A DNA stretch of 64,000 nt from Psychrobacter immobilis (GTDB lineage: Bacteria > Pseudomonadota > Gammaproteobacteria > Pseudomonadales > Moraxellaceae), in contig NZ_CAJGZJ010000007.1 of NCBI RefSeq assembly GCF_904846225.1, positions 1-64,000 of the forward strand, written 5' to 3'. The position numbers and the translations under genes are program-made. Below the pieces are notes generated by a model, which searched no databases, was not told the DNA's origin, and saw only the letters and a list, made by a program, of their open reading frames with translations. Below, in pieces: positions 1 to 9,274 of this stretch (within the stretch, counting starts at the first letter, position 1; every line of letters starts with the position of its first letter).

Positions 1-164
1 CTGAATAGGTCATGGATTCTTCTGCTACTTCGCTTATTTTAAAAGCATTGTATCTTATTTATAAAAGACTGACTATAACTACGAGTAGCTTTTTTTTTAA
101 AACTGGCTAAACTAATAAATAAATGTTCATTAGATTTTCGAAATATATGAATAAAGGGATAAGT

Positions 165-1493
165 ATGAAGTTTAAAAATCACAACACAGAAATCGACGAA
201 ACAAATCCATTCAAAAATGATTGGTTGAAACGGCAAGAATTTAGCAATCAGTTGACTAATATTATTAAAAATAATAGTGAAGAGAGCTTTGTAATTGGAC
301 TCAGTGCCCAATGGGGAGAAGGGAAGACCACATTTGTTAAGATGTGGCAAAAGCAAATGGAGAATGCAGGTATTAACTGTATTTATTTTGATGCTTTCGA
401 ATATGATTACATGGAAAATGTATTTTTATCTATTGCGATAGAAATATACAACTTTGCTAAAAATAAAGATCTTGCATTGTCAACAAATTATCTTGAAGAA
501 TCAAAAAGTGTTTTCAGCCACTTACAATCTATCAAGATGAATACTTCACCTATAATACTTGAGTCACAACTCTTCGATAAGCCAGATGAAGTTAATAAAA
601 ACACAGTTGCTGATGATATTGAAGATAATTTAAACTATTTACTAAACAATGCATTTAATCAGGCTATCAATCATAAAGAAGTTTTTACAAGCTTTAAAAA
701 ATCACTATCTATACTTGCTTCAAGCACATCATCTAAGAATTTGCCATTAATAATCATAATTGACGAGCTTGATAGGTGCAAACCTAACTATGCTGTAGAA
801 GTGTTGGAAAAAATAAAGCATTTATTTCTCGTAGATAATGTGGTTTTTGTCTTATCAATGCATCATGAGCAACTAGAAGAGTCAATAAAAAAAGTTTATG
901 GTTCAAATCTTGATGCTCATACTTACCTTCAAAAATTTATAGATTATCCTACAAGATTACCAAAGGCCAATTTTTCATTAGACAGAAGTACAGGTGATTA
1001 TCTTCGCAATCAAATAAATTTTTTGAAATTCAGGGAATTTGATAGCTCACCTTATGTTTTTCGTCTATTTGCAATATTATCTAATTATTACGATCTATCA
1101 CACCGACAAATAAATAAGGCTCTTTACACTTTTAAGATGTTCATTGACTCACAAGATATAAATTTTGGCATCGAGTTTCAAAAAGCATGTTTATATATCT
1201 TTGTAAGTATTCTTAAAGTTGCAAATAATGAGCTGATCCAGAAAATAAGAACGAATAGTGTGTCCATGAAGGATATGAATAATGAACTAGGCAGCTTATA
1301 TTCTAAAGATCATAGTGACGTAGTTACTAGTCTAAAATTATACATTGAGCTTTGTTTTCAGAATTTTGAGTATTTTCAAAATACTCATGAGCAAAGAGAA
1401 ATTGATTTCTTTAGGGTATTCAAATTATCAAGAGAAGAGAACTTAGTGCTTAAAAATACTTTGGCTAGTTTGGAGTCATTCGAAAGTTATTGA
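165..1493 (+). CDS. KAP-family P-loop NTPase
   Basis: Predicted cytoplasmic P-loop ATPase of the KAP family (442 residues). A Walker A motif (GEGKTT, about residues 51-56) follows a hydrophobic strand. A Walker B strand with IIIIDELDRCKP lies near residues 196-207; the DELDR signature is typical of KAP NTPases. I see no clear transmembrane insertion between the two motifs, so it is probably soluble, unlike many KAP proteins. An ATG at 123 is in frame, but the ATG at 165 has AAAGGG a few bases upstream and is preferred. The gene is much more A+T-rich than its neighbours and converges on an unrecognised small gene 20 bp away, which suggests transfer as a cassette. Some KAP proteins, such as plasmid F PifA, act in phage exclusion; a defence role here is inference. 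Confidence 0.8.
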   Translation: MKFKNHNTEIDETNPFKNDWLKRQEFSNQLTNIIKNNSEESFVIGLSAQWGEGKTTFVKMWQKQMENAGINCIYFDAFEYDYMENVFLSIAIEIYNFAKNKDLALSTNYLEESKSVFSHLQSIKMNTSPIILESQLFDKPDEVNKNTVADDIEDNLNYLLNNAFNQAINHKEVFTSFKKSLSILASSTSSKNLPLIIIIDELDRCKPNYAVEVLEKIKHLFLVDNVVFVLSMHHEQLEESIKKVYGSNLDAHTYLQKFIDYPTRLPKANFSLDRSTGDYLRNQINFLKFREFDSSPYVFRLFAILSNYYDLSHRQINKALYTFKMFIDSQDINFGIEFQKACLYIFVSILKVANNELIQKIRTNSVSMKDMNNELGSLYSKDHSDVVTSLKLYIELCFQNFEYFQNTHEQREIDFFRVFKLSREENLVLKNTLASLESFESY

Positions 1494-1513
1494 TCTAGAT
1501 AAATCAAAATGTA

Positions 1514-2044
1514 TTATAGATTCTGGACTAGCTGCATTAGAGCAGGGACAGAAGCACCTATAATTGAAGCTACTGTACTGTTATTAAGTAAGTCTCTTAA
1601 TCTACTTTTAGCTTCTGCATCATTACTTTCCTCAATCTGATTTATGAGGGTTTTCAAGTCGATGTTAATATCATTATTATTCTGAGTATTATCGTTACCA
1701 AGTTGTTGATTTCCACCTGTAATGCTTCCGATCTTAATATTCATACTGCTATTTTCCTTAATGTTCATAATTGCTGTTTCCAGAGTGTCGGTAAACTCTT
1801 GCATTTCACTCAATGAGCTATTTGAAGTATTCTGGTTAGATAAGTTTAAGTTAAAACTTTTAATAACATCAATATTATAGGAATGTTTTTTCAGTAAAGG
1901 TAAGTGGCCATTTACAAAGGTTGTAAAGTCGCTTATAGATTTTCGAAGTGTTTCAGAGCTTCTATTGTTCTGAGACATATTATATAGTTTGATGCTAGCA
2001 TTAAGGTTTGCAAGTGTGCTTAACCATTCTGACTTGTACGACAT
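1514..2044 (-). CDS. hypothetical protein convergent with KAP NTPase
   Basis: I do not recognise this 176-residue protein. The N-terminal half looks helical. Residues around 100-125 are Asn/Gln/Gly-rich (SITGGNQQLGNDNTQNN), resembling short Asn/Gly beta-repeat linkers. The last ~40 residues form a charged helix (EAKSRLRDLL) followed by a moderately hydrophobic stretch rich in Ala, Ile and Val. There is no signal peptide. Its stop codon is 20 bp from the stop of the KAP NTPase gene, and it shares that gene's A+T-rich composition, so the two probably travel together. The hydrophobic tail could be a membrane-active or oligomerising segment, but this is inference only. Confidence 0.6.
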   Translation of the reverse strand: MSYKSEWLSTLANLNASIKLYNMSQNNRSSETLRKSISDFTTFVNGHLPLLKKHSYNIDVIKSFNLNLSNQNTSNSSLSEMQEFTDTLETAIMNIKENSSMNIKIGSITGGNQQLGNDNTQNNNDINIDLKTLINQIEESNDAEAKSRLRDLLNNSTVASIIGASVPALMQLVQNL

Positions 2045-2275
2045 ATAAAACCTTTATAGTGTTAAAGCTATAATTGATATTAATTTACAGTTTCTCGTAA
2101 ACCTCTTTATATTTTGTTTATCGAAATTTAATGATATATGTTTTATGGTCACAATTTATATTTAGCTATAAGTTAAGTTTGAGTTGTTAATGAGCTAATA
2201 GTATTCTGTTAAGCTATATTAAAGTAGCAAAATTTAATGTTTGAGTCTACTAATATGTAGAGCATTACAATTTAG
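2045..2275. other. A+T-rich intergenic region
   Basis: Strongly A+T-rich stretch upstream of the minus-strand small gene and downstream of the LysE-type gene. It presumably holds the promoter for the small gene. I see no convincing ORF, tRNA or insertion-sequence end. It may mark the right boundary of the acquired segment. Confidence 0.4.
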
Positions 2276-2935
2276 TCAAACCTTCTCAGTCAACAACTTA
2301 ACGCCCAGTCCCATAAATACCACGCCGCTGATTTTGTTTAATATTATTTCAACAGATGGGTTCTCTCGTAGGCTGGCACTGAATTTTGATGCCAATAATG
2401 CCAAACACGAGCACCATATCAAGCCCGTAGTGGCAAAGGTTAATCCCAATATTAAAAATGAGAGCATGCCGTAAGCGTAGCTAGCGTCAATAAATTGTGG
2501 AAAGAATGCGAGGAAGAATAGGGCAAATTTTGGATTGAATACATTGGTCAACACTCCTTGCTTATAGATTTGCCAGCCATCGACATCCTTTTGGCTAGAG
2601 ACGCCCTGACCTTTGGATAAACGGTTTGCGATTGAGTTCGAGTTTTTGCTCGTTAGCATTTTAAAGCCTAAATAACACAAGTAAGCAGCACCAATATATT
2701 TGACGATCATAAATGCGATAGGGGAGCTGGCGAGCAATACTGATAATCCTAGCGATGCCAATAAAGTATGAATTAAACTACCCGAGGTGATACCCAAAAC
2801 AGAATAAAGCCCTGCTGTTTGCCCTTGTGAGATACTACGAGTAATAATGTACATGGTATCCGAGCCTGGTGTGAGGTTGAGTAAAATAGCAGCGAAGACA
2901 AATCCCAGATAATTTTCAATACCGAACATAATCAA
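2276..2935 (-). CDS. LysE/RhtB-family amino acid exporter
   Basis: Inner-membrane exporter of the LysE/RhtB family (219 residues), normally carrying amino acids or their derivatives out of the cell. The N-terminal signature LLNLTPGSDTMYI is characteristic; the family usually has TPGPD. Around six hydrophobic helices follow, with the usual short charged loop near residues 90-120. The first ATG has AGAGG about six bases upstream; a second ATG two codons later is also possible. The gene stands alone between the A+T-rich cassette and a membrane-protein gene. The substrate cannot be read from the sequence. Confidence 0.88.
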   Translation of the reverse strand: MIMFGIENYLGFVFAAILLNLTPGSDTMYIITRSISQGQTAGLYSVLGITSGSLIHTLLASLGLSVLLASSPIAFMIVKYIGAAYLCYLGFKMLTSKNSNSIANRLSKGQGVSSQKDVDGWQIYKQGVLTNVFNPKFALFFLAFFPQFIDASYAYGMLSFLILGLTFATTGLIWCSCLALLASKFSASLRENPSVEIILNKISGVVFMGLGVKLLTEKV

Positions 2936-3081
2936 CCACCTCTTTTAATAGCGCTAAAACTCATCATTTGTAGTATGTGAGTACAGGTTATGAGATTTCC
3001 CATAATATTGATATTAGCGAGTATTAAATGGATTGGCAATAAGTCCAATAGCGATGAAGCGGTATAAACAGAGTTAAAAAG

Positions 3082-3130
3082 TAACAGACATAAAAAAGCC
3101 CAGTCACCATATGATGGCTGGGCTTTTCTT
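3082..3130 (-). terminator. rho-independent terminator, copy 1 of a duplicated 49-bp unit
   Basis: AAAAGCCCAG and CTGGGCTTTT form a perfect 10-bp stem (3094-3103 with 3118-3127), flanked by A and T runs. It lies just below the stop of the minus-strand membrane-protein gene and could also work for the other strand. A near-identical 49-bp copy lies at 4529-4577. Confidence 0.85.
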
Positions 3131-3170
3131 TATTCAACGTCAGTATTTTACCAATTTTTCTTTTGCTGTC

Positions 3171-4199
3171 TTAGCGCACATTATCACTTCGTGTGACAAG
3201 CGGCTTGTCTAAACGGTACTTTGCTGCTGCACTTTTAGCACCAGCAATACTAGCGATAAAGGTTAACAAGGCACTGATTAACCAAAACAGACCAGTATAC
3301 AAAGCTGCTTTACGTGCAATATCTTCAGCTTGTTGGAGTTTCTCTTCAGCAAGCTGTTTTGACTCTGCAATCGCTTGTTCTGTTTTTGCTTTATATTCGT
3401 CAAATGACTGTTCAACTTCTGTACGAACTTCGATGGCTTGAGCTTCTGTTAGCCCTTCTTGTTGCAGACGAGTGATTAGCTCAGGACCTGCTAACGTCTC
3501 TTCAATAGATGCCATACGCTGTTTGGTATAGTCATCAATATTGCGCCATGTGTTGATATCAGTGAAGTCCATGTCAGCAACTTCAGTTTTAGTACTGCTA
3601 AGCATGTCTTTAATCACACGACTGGTAGCAGCGATTTGTTGCTCATTTAGATCTTCTGTATTTTTTGCCATCATCATTTGGATATTTTCTTCGGTAATAT
3701 CGCCTGATACGCTCTGATAAATTTCTTTCGCTTTTTGTTGTAAGCCATCATTTTCTGAGGCTGAACCAACAGCAGCTGCACCAGCACCCGCTGTTTTAGC
3801 TACTGTACTGACAGTAGAGCCTGCAGCTTTACCTGCTGTGGCTAAAATACCAGTCGCACTGCTTAACGTAAAAAACGTCGTTAACAATACGATTAACGCA
3901 GCAGTCAGCATACCCGTGAGCGTAGCATCTTTTGGATCAATGTCTGTACCATCACCAAACAGAGCTTCAGGTGCCGAAAATTTAATCGCAAAATAGCCTG
4001 CGACAAAAGCACTGACAATCGCCGTAATGGCGGTATAAATACCAGCGCCAATGCTGGTTCCCTTCAAGTCAAAAGGCAGAAATGAGCTGAGTACCAAGGC
4101 AAGCGCAATCATTGCCATAACTACGATCAGCCCCATTACAAGACCTGCGAGCACACCACTCCAAGAGGGACGGCGCTGGGGATTATAAGTAGATAACAT
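3171..4199 (-). CDS. hypothetical polytopic membrane protein
   Basis: Membrane protein of 342 residues with no function I can name. Hydrophobic helices lie near residues 15-42, 52-73 and 92-118, and another lies near the C-terminus (about 298-322). Between them is a long charged, Gln/Glu-rich cytoplasmic or periplasmic region (about 150-295) predicted to be helical or coiled-coil. An Ala/Gly-rich stretch near 120-150 may be a hinge. The ATG at 4199 is chosen because AAGGA lies six bases upstream; the ATG at 4205 would abut that site. It is monocistronic, with a terminator just downstream. Confidence 0.75.
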   Translation of the reverse strand: MLSTYNPQRRPSWSGVLAGLVMGLIVVMAMIALALVLSSFLPFDLKGTSIGAGIYTAITAIVSAFVAGYFAIKFSAPEALFGDGTDIDPKDATLTGMLTAALIVLLTTFFTLSSATGILATAGKAAGSTVSTVAKTAGAGAAAVGSASENDGLQQKAKEIYQSVSGDITEENIQMMMAKNTEDLNEQQIAATSRVIKDMLSSTKTEVADMDFTDINTWRNIDDYTKQRMASIEETLAGPELITRLQQEGLTEAQAIEVRTEVEQSFDEYKAKTEQAIAESKQLAEEKLQQAEDIARKAALYTGLFWLISALLTFIASIAGAKSAAAKYRLDKPLVTRSDNVR

Positions 4200-4638
4200 A
4201 AGCATTCCTTTTCAAATTTCAATAGTTTTATGAAAACGTATAATTTTTACTATCACCATGACAGTGTTGACATGAGAATTTACGCTCACTGTATATTGTC
4301 GACAGTGAATATAAGGACATAGTAAGGAAAAGGACATCGCATTCATAATGCTATTGAGTAGAAAAATACGATGATTCTGTATAGGAGTGTTAATCCGAGT
4401 GACAAAATCAGGAATATGTAATCAACTGTAAAATAATTAGGCTAAACTATTAATATTACTAAGGATTTTCGGAGATAAGCAATAGGTAATTGTTTATAGC
4501 GAGAGCTTAAGATAATGAAATAGAGAACTAACAGACATAAAAAAGCCCAGTCACCGTATGATGACTGAGCTTTTTTATTGTTCGCTTATTAGTCTTATCT
4601 CATGCTGAGCAAAAGGGCTAATAAGTGACGCCGAATAG
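4200..4638. other. intergenic region upstream of membrane-protein gene
   Basis: About 440 bp without a supported gene. It holds the presumed promoter of the membrane-protein gene, a small inverted repeat (CACTGT / ACAGTG near 4290-4315) and the tRNA terminator at 4541-4574. Nothing else was recognised. Confidence 0.4.
4529..4577 (-). terminator. terminator of tRNA-Glu, copy 2 of a duplicated 49-bp unit
   Basis: A 10-bp stem (4541-4550 with 4565-4574) is flanked by A and T runs. The only stem mismatch becomes a G-U wobble in the minus-strand transcript, so it fits termination of the tRNA-Glu/tRNA-Ala transcript. It is nearly identical to 3082-3130. Confidence 0.8.
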
Positions 4639-4714
4639 TGGCGTCCCCAGGGGGATTCGAACCCCCGTTACCGCCGTGAAAGGGCAGTGTCCTAGGCCTC
4701 TAGACGATGGGGAC
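4639..4714 (-). tRNA. tRNA-Glu (anticodon TTC)
   Basis: A 76-nt cloverleaf on the minus strand. The acceptor stem GTCCCCA pairs with TGGGGAC, followed by discriminator G and an encoded CCA. The anticodon loop CTTTCAC gives anticodon TTC. The T loop GTTCGAATC is standard. Confidence 0.97.
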
Positions 4715-4871
4715 GCATAGATTGTCATAACCAATGGTTATAACGGTACCTCACAATATCAGAGCGCTTATCTATTAATAATAGAGCAAGCCTTGCCTAG
4801 GTGCTGATATCGTCCTACTAGCGAGTATTTATGTTAAAGTTTCAGTAAACTGAGCTTTGCAATAAATAGTA

Positions 4872-4947
4872 TGGTGGAGCTAAACGGAGTCGAACCGTTG
4901 ACCCCTTGCATGCCATGCAAGTGCTCTACCAACTGAGCTATAGCCCC
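4872..4947 (-). tRNA. tRNA-Ala (anticodon GGC)
   Basis: A 76-nt cloverleaf on the minus strand. The acceptor GGGGCTA pairs with TAGCTCC through one G-U pair, followed by A and an encoded CCA. The loop ATGGCAT on a CTTGC/GCAAG stem gives anticodon GGC. It lies 157 bp upstream of tRNA-Glu on the same strand and is probably cotranscribed with it. Confidence 0.97.
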
Positions 4948-5069
4948 TCGCTAAGAGTGTGCGTATTTTATGTAAGAGCAGCAGTCTTGTCAACCGCTAT
5001 TTTAAAAATAATTCATAAATAAGCAAAAAAATCTGTTCAAAGCGGTTTTATTGAGGTTATAAGTGCGAC

Positions 5070-5435
5070 TTAACGTGGATTTTGCTTGATGGAGATATCT
5101 TTAATCGCTTTGTCCGTAAAAAACTCTGCTTCCGTACTATCCGCAAAGACAACCGCGCAACATTCAGTAGGAATGTATTGACCGCCATTTTGGCGTACGG
5201 TTTTTATGCCTTTAAAGCCAACAATGTCAGACTCATTTATTTGATCTAAATTCTGCTTTGTATAACTTAAATGTGTTTTATATATCCATTTCAAATCTTC
5301 GAAGTCTTGACCTGTTGACAGGATAAGTTTTGCGTCATAAAGCTCTTTTACGACTGCATCATAGTATTTTTACGCTTCTTTTAACGTCGAAAAAACATAA
5401 TCTTTGCTTTCTATTGTGACGGTTTTGCCTGCCAT
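5070..5435 (-). pseudogene. DUF3223-like gene interrupted by an in-frame stop
   Basis: From the ATG at 5435 the frame reads MAGKTVTIESKDYVF and then meets TAA at codon 22 (5372-5370). It continues in the same frame for another 99 codons to the stop at 5070. The joined product (~121 residues) matches my recollection of the DUF3223 domain: an N-terminal KTVTI...KEA...YYDAV segment, a central DFEDLKWIYKTH segment and a C-terminal CCAVVFADSTEAEFF strand. An internal ATG (5294) could give a 74-residue fragment lacking the N-terminal part. The most likely readings are recent inactivation or a sequencing error; the rest of the frame is undamaged. Confidence 0.7.
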
Positions 5436-5491
5436 ATTTGTTTCCCATTGAGACGTTAGATAAAATAAAAGTAGTAACACTTATGAACAAT

Positions 5492-5525
5492 AAAAAAAGG
5501 ATCAGTAATAGCCTGACCCTTTTTT
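5492..5525 (-). terminator. terminator of gltX
   Basis: A stem of GGATCAG with CTGACCC is flanked by long A and T runs. The single mismatch is a G-U wobble in the minus-strand RNA, which points to gltX termination. Confidence 0.8.
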
Positions 5526-5550
5526 ACATCATAAACTCTTTACTAATGGA

Positions 5551-7107
5551 CTATTCAGAAGCCGCTAAAAAATCCGGCAATTCTGCCGCTTGTTTTTCAA
5601 GTTTTTTGAGTTTCTTTTTGCCAAGACCGCCCAATACATCAACCGCATGACGCAAGCGTGTTAGCGTCATATCAGCACCGATAATCTCCATAGAGTTCAT
5701 GACTGGTGTCGATGAAGTGCTACCAGCGATAGCGATAAAGAACGGTGCCATAAAGTCACGCATTTTGATATCAAGATGCGCTGCAAGACCTTTTAGGGTG
5801 GCGTAGATGTTTTCTTCTGACCATGTAGGCAATACTTCTAGTTGCCATAATGACAGCTGAAGCATTTCGATGATTTGTTCAGGCATCAATGATTTATGGG
5901 TAAAGCTTTCAGCAGTGATATCAGGCAGGTTCTGGAAATAAAAGCCGCCCCAATTAACCGCATCAGACAATAGCTCGATACGTGGCTGAATCGCGGCTGC
6001 GATAGCCGTTAACTTGTCGCTATTACTTGCCCAGTCTAGAATTTTATTTTTTAGCTCTTCAGGCGTGAGGGCGCGTAGCCATTCGGCATTGAGCCAATTG
6101 AGTTTTTCGATGTCAAAGATAGGGCCGCCGAGCGACACACGTTGAATATCGAAGCTCGCGATCATCTCTTCTAACGTGAACTTTTCGGCGTCACTAGGCA
6201 TTGAGTAGCCCATACGACCAAGATAGTTGAGCAGGGCTTCAGGCAATACGCCTGCATCACGGTAGTAGGTGATAGACGTTGGATTTTTACGTTTAGACAA
6301 CTTTGATTTGTCAGGATTACGCAGTAGCGGCATGTGGCACAGGACTGGCATCTCCCAACCGAAGTAGTCATACAGCAGCTGATGTTTGGGCGCAGAGTTC
6401 AACCATTCTTCACCGCGCATGACGTGACTGATGTCCATCAAGTGGTCATCGACGACGTTGGCTAAATGATACGTTGGCATGCCATCAGTTTTTAGCAGCA
6501 CTTGCATATCGACTTGTGTCCAAGGAATCTCAACGGTACCGCGTAGCATGTCCTGTACCTGACAGACGCCTTCGGTGGGTACACGCATACGAATCACATG
6601 GGGTTTGCCCTCAGCGACCAATTGTGCGGTTGTCTCTGGGGCTAAATGCGCGCAGCGACCGTCGTAGCGCGGGGTTTCACCGTTTGCCATTTGCTCAGCA
6701 CGCATAGCATCCAGCTCTTCGCTGGTACAAAAACAGCGGAACGCATGATCGCTATCGATCAGTTGCTCAGCGTGTTTTTTATAAATATCACTACGCTCGC
6801 TTTGACGATAAGGCGCGTGCGGGCCGCCAACATCTGGGCCCTCGCTCCAATCAAGACCCACCCAACGCAGCGCATCCAAAATCATTTTTTCAGATTGCTC
6901 AGTGGAGCGAGTTTGGTCAGTGTCTTCAATACGCAAAATAAATTCGCCGCCGTGGGCCTTAGCAAATGCTAGGTTAAATAGGGCAATATAAGCCGTTCCT
7001 ACATGAGGAAAGCCAGTAGGCGATGGCGCAATGCGAGTGCGGACAGGTCGATTGCTACTAGCAGGCGTCGTAGGGTTCGTCGATGATTGGGTCGAGGTTT
7101 GTATCAT
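5551..7107 (-). CDS. gltX: glutamyl-tRNA synthetase
   Basis: Class I aminoacyl-tRNA synthetase that charges tRNA-Glu with glutamate in the cytoplasm (518 residues). The HIGH-type motif HVGT lies near residues 35-38 after IAPSPTG, and the KMSKS-type motif KLSKR lies near 269-273. The catalytic Rossmann fold is followed by the C-terminal anticodon-binding region. An upstream in-frame ATG at 7158 would add 17 unusual residues, so the ATG at 7107 is preferred. The N-terminus still has a Thr/Ser-rich leader of ~22 residues before the catalytic core. The gene is monocistronic with a clear terminator. A truncated paralogue, gluQRS, occurs at 35.2 kb. Confidence 0.96.
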   Translation of the reverse strand: MIQTSTQSSTNPTTPASSNRPVRTRIAPSPTGFPHVGTAYIALFNLAFAKAHGGEFILRIEDTDQTRSTEQSEKMILDALRWVGLDWSEGPDVGGPHAPYRQSERSDIYKKHAEQLIDSDHAFRCFCTSEELDAMRAEQMANGETPRYDGRCAHLAPETTAQLVAEGKPHVIRMRVPTEGVCQVQDMLRGTVEIPWTQVDMQVLLKTDGMPTYHLANVVDDHLMDISHVMRGEEWLNSAPKHQLLYDYFGWEMPVLCHMPLLRNPDKSKLSKRKNPTSITYYRDAGVLPEALLNYLGRMGYSMPSDAEKFTLEEMIASFDIQRVSLGGPIFDIEKLNWLNAEWLRALTPEELKNKILDWASNSDKLTAIAAAIQPRIELLSDAVNWGGFYFQNLPDITAESFTHKSLMPEQIIEMLQLSLWQLEVLPTWSEENIYATLKGLAAHLDIKMRDFMAPFFIAIAGSTSSTPVMNSMEIIGADMTLTRLRHAVDVLGGLGKKKLKKLEKQAAELPDFLAASE

Positions 7108-7403
7108 AGAAATCTCAGAATATGGTGGTGAATGAAAATGACAGCAAAAAATAGCCATAAAAAATACGAATGAAAAATATAACTAAAAATACGAGTGAAA
7201 CAATAGAAGTCAAATTTGAAAAATAGCGTAAAATATAGCGCTAGTATAACAGAGAGATGTGATATTTTTAATGAAAAGCCCTTCTAGTGCTTGACTACCC
7301 GTGTATCCTTGCGATAATACGGCTAGGCAAATCATAACTTGTTTATTTTTATCTGATTTTTTACTATTACTGGCCAAAATGGTCGTCATCTACTGAGTTA
7401 TTT

Positions 7404-8525
7404 GTGTCACTATCAAAATCCAAGCCAAAATCCAAGCCAAATTCTTCTTCAACCACTGATAATGTTGAGTCATTGACGAGTTCGTCTTCTGTAGAAAGCA
7501 GTGCTGTTCAAGACCTCGCCACGTCTGATGCATTGAGCTTCGTACATGATGCCGTTCTCTTGCCAGAAACAGTCGCAGCGGTGTTGGGCGTCAAATCCTT
7601 GCCAAATAAAAAAGACGCATCGAAAGAGCAAAATAGCTTACAAATGAGCGGCATTTATGTGGATGCGACTTTTGGTCGCGGCGGTCACAGTCGTTTATTG
7701 TTAAGTCAGCTGGCTGATGATGCGCAGCTGATTGTCTTTGACAAAGACCCGACGGCCATTACCGTAGCGCACGAATTGGCAAATAGTGATAGTCGTGTAA
7801 AAGTGATTCATGATAGTTTTGCGACGTTGACGACCAGTCTAGCAGCGCTTGGCATCACTCAAATTGATGGTTTAATGGCAGATCTAGGTATTTCGTCACC
7901 ACAGATTGATGATGGCAGTCGTGGTTTTAGCTTCATGCGTGATGGGGCGGTTGATATGCGTATGGATACCAGTCGCGGTCAGTCGGTTGCCGAATGGCTT
8001 GCCAAAGTCGATGATGAAACCTTGGCCAATGTGCTTTATGAATTTGGTGAAGAGCGTCACAGTCGCCGTATTGCGCGCGCTATCAAGCAGATGGACAGTT
8101 TTGAGTCCACGCTTGAGCTGGCGGAAGTGATTAAAGTGGCCCATCCTAATTGGCAGCGCGGCAAACATCCAGCGACGCAAAGCTTTCAGGCCATGCGTAT
8201 TTTTATTAACAATGAGCTTGGCGATGTTGATGACTTTTTAGAACAAAGTATCCCGATTCTAAAATCAGGTGGACAGCTGGCGGTGATTAGCTTTCACTCG
8301 TTAGAAGATCGCCGTATCAAACAGTTTTTGCAGCGTCATAGTAAAGGGCAATATCCAGAAGATGAGAATTTGCCGATGCCGCCGAAGCGTCCGCGCTACT
8401 TTAGTAAGCCTAAACGTGTTGGCCCAAGTAAAGCTGAAACGAGCCACAACCCACGCTCGCGTAGTGCGTGGCTGCGTAGTGCGACACGTACTGATTGTGA
8501 TTATCTACCCAACGTTGGGCAATGA
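7404..8525 (+). CDS. rsmH: 16S rRNA (cytosine(1402)-N(4))-methyltransferase
   Basis: SAM-dependent methyltransferase acting on C1402 of 16S rRNA and first gene of the dcw cluster here (373 residues). Family signatures are visible: YVDATFGRGGHS, LGISSPQIDDGSRGFSF, RGKHPATQSFQAMRIFINNE and the SFHSLEDR region. The only workable start is a GTG at 7404. It gives a ~45-residue Ser/Lys/Pro-rich leader before the usual N-terminal VLLPE segment, longer than in most orthologues. No mraZ precedes it in the window. It is probably the head of a unit running to mraY, although 236 bp separate it from ftsL. Confidence 0.95.
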   Translation: MSLSKSKPKSKPNSSSTTDNVESLTSSSSVESSAVQDLATSDALSFVHDAVLLPETVAAVLGVKSLPNKKDASKEQNSLQMSGIYVDATFGRGGHSRLLLSQLADDAQLIVFDKDPTAITVAHELANSDSRVKVIHDSFATLTTSLAALGITQIDGLMADLGISSPQIDDGSRGFSFMRDGAVDMRMDTSRGQSVAEWLAKVDDETLANVLYEFGEERHSRRIARAIKQMDSFESTLELAEVIKVAHPNWQRGKHPATQSFQAMRIFINNELGDVDDFLEQSIPILKSGGQLAVISFHSLEDRRIKQFLQRHSKGQYPEDENLPMPPKRPRYFSKPKRVGPSKAETSHNPRSRSAWLRSATRTDCDYLPNVGQ

Positions 8526-8761
8526 GCCACACATGAGTTGATAGAGTTAATATTGGGTCAGTCTTCTGTTGATTAGATGCGACCAAATGTTTTAATGATT
8601 ACGCTACTGTTAAAAAGCTGTAAATATTATCTGCTAGGCTCGGCAATTACTTCTGTGTTTGGTTTTATTCTTATCGATAATGCTGCTGGCTGATGAGATT
8701 TTCATCACTCATAAACCGTTGTCGTTTTTTATATTTTGAAGTTCACTTTTTTGAGATCGTG

Positions 8762-9274
8762 ATGGCAATATCTGATAAACCTGCAAACCGCCGTGCCGCA
8801 ATGCCCCATAATGCTGATGTTGGCGAACTATTTGTGCGCCGATTTAATGTGGTCAGTATTTATGTGGCCGTATTATTGTTATTGGCCGCAGCTATTGTAT
8901 GGAGTGGTATCAAAACTGCCGAAAGCGTTCAGCAATATCATCAGGATTATAAAGCCTTGCAAGACATGAAAAAACAAGAGCGTAAGTTACAAATTGAACA
9001 CCAGCGTTTGTTAATTGAGCAGCAGACGTTTAGTGCCACGCCGCAAATTGCCAGTCGTGCCGTTGCTGAATTGGGTATGTTTTCGCCAACCCTAGAAGAC
9101 AAGCTGATTATCCAGCCGGGAGTGGCCGGAGTAGTAGCACCTATTGCTACTAGTGGCTCAGATGCTGTTGCTGCCAATGATTCAGATATTATCGAAACAG
9201 ACGTTTATGAAGCAGATGCTGATAGTAATGCCTCTTCTACCGCCGATTCCGACTTATCGGAGGCAGGACAATGA
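8762..9274 (+). CDS. ftsL: cell division protein FtsL
   Basis: Small bitopic division protein of the FtsQLB complex (170 residues). A cytoplasmic N-terminus of ~33 residues is followed by one transmembrane helix (about 34-54) and a periplasmic coiled coil rich in Gln, Lys and Glu (about 60-105). A conserved ELGMFSP-type patch comes next. A long acidic Asp/Ser/Ala-rich tail makes it longer than the usual ~100-120 residues. The ATG at 8762 is preferred over an upstream in-frame start at 8693 that would add a Phe/Arg-rich segment. The stop overlaps the ftsI start by four bases, so the two are coupled. Confidence 0.88.
   Translation: MAISDKPANRRAAMPHNADVGELFVRRFNVVSIYVAVLLLLAAAIVWSGIKTAESVQQYHQDYKALQDMKKQERKLQIEHQRLLIEQQTFSATPQIASRAVAELGMFSPTLEDKLIIQPGVAGVVAPIATSGSDAVAANDSDIIETDVYEADADSNASSTADSDLSEAGQ

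Noticed and set aside
39..356. Minus-strand open frame overlapping the start of the KAP gene
   Set aside because: It overlaps the KAP coding region and has no family signature or ribosome site; the plus-strand frame carries clear Walker motifs.
2241..2474. Plus-strand open frame over the LysE-type gene
   Set aside because: Antisense shadow of a clear transporter gene with no recognisable protein features.
4639..4947. tRNA pair as an integration site for the A+T-rich cassette
   Set aside because: No duplicated tRNA 3' end was found near 1-2.2 kb and no integrase gene is present.
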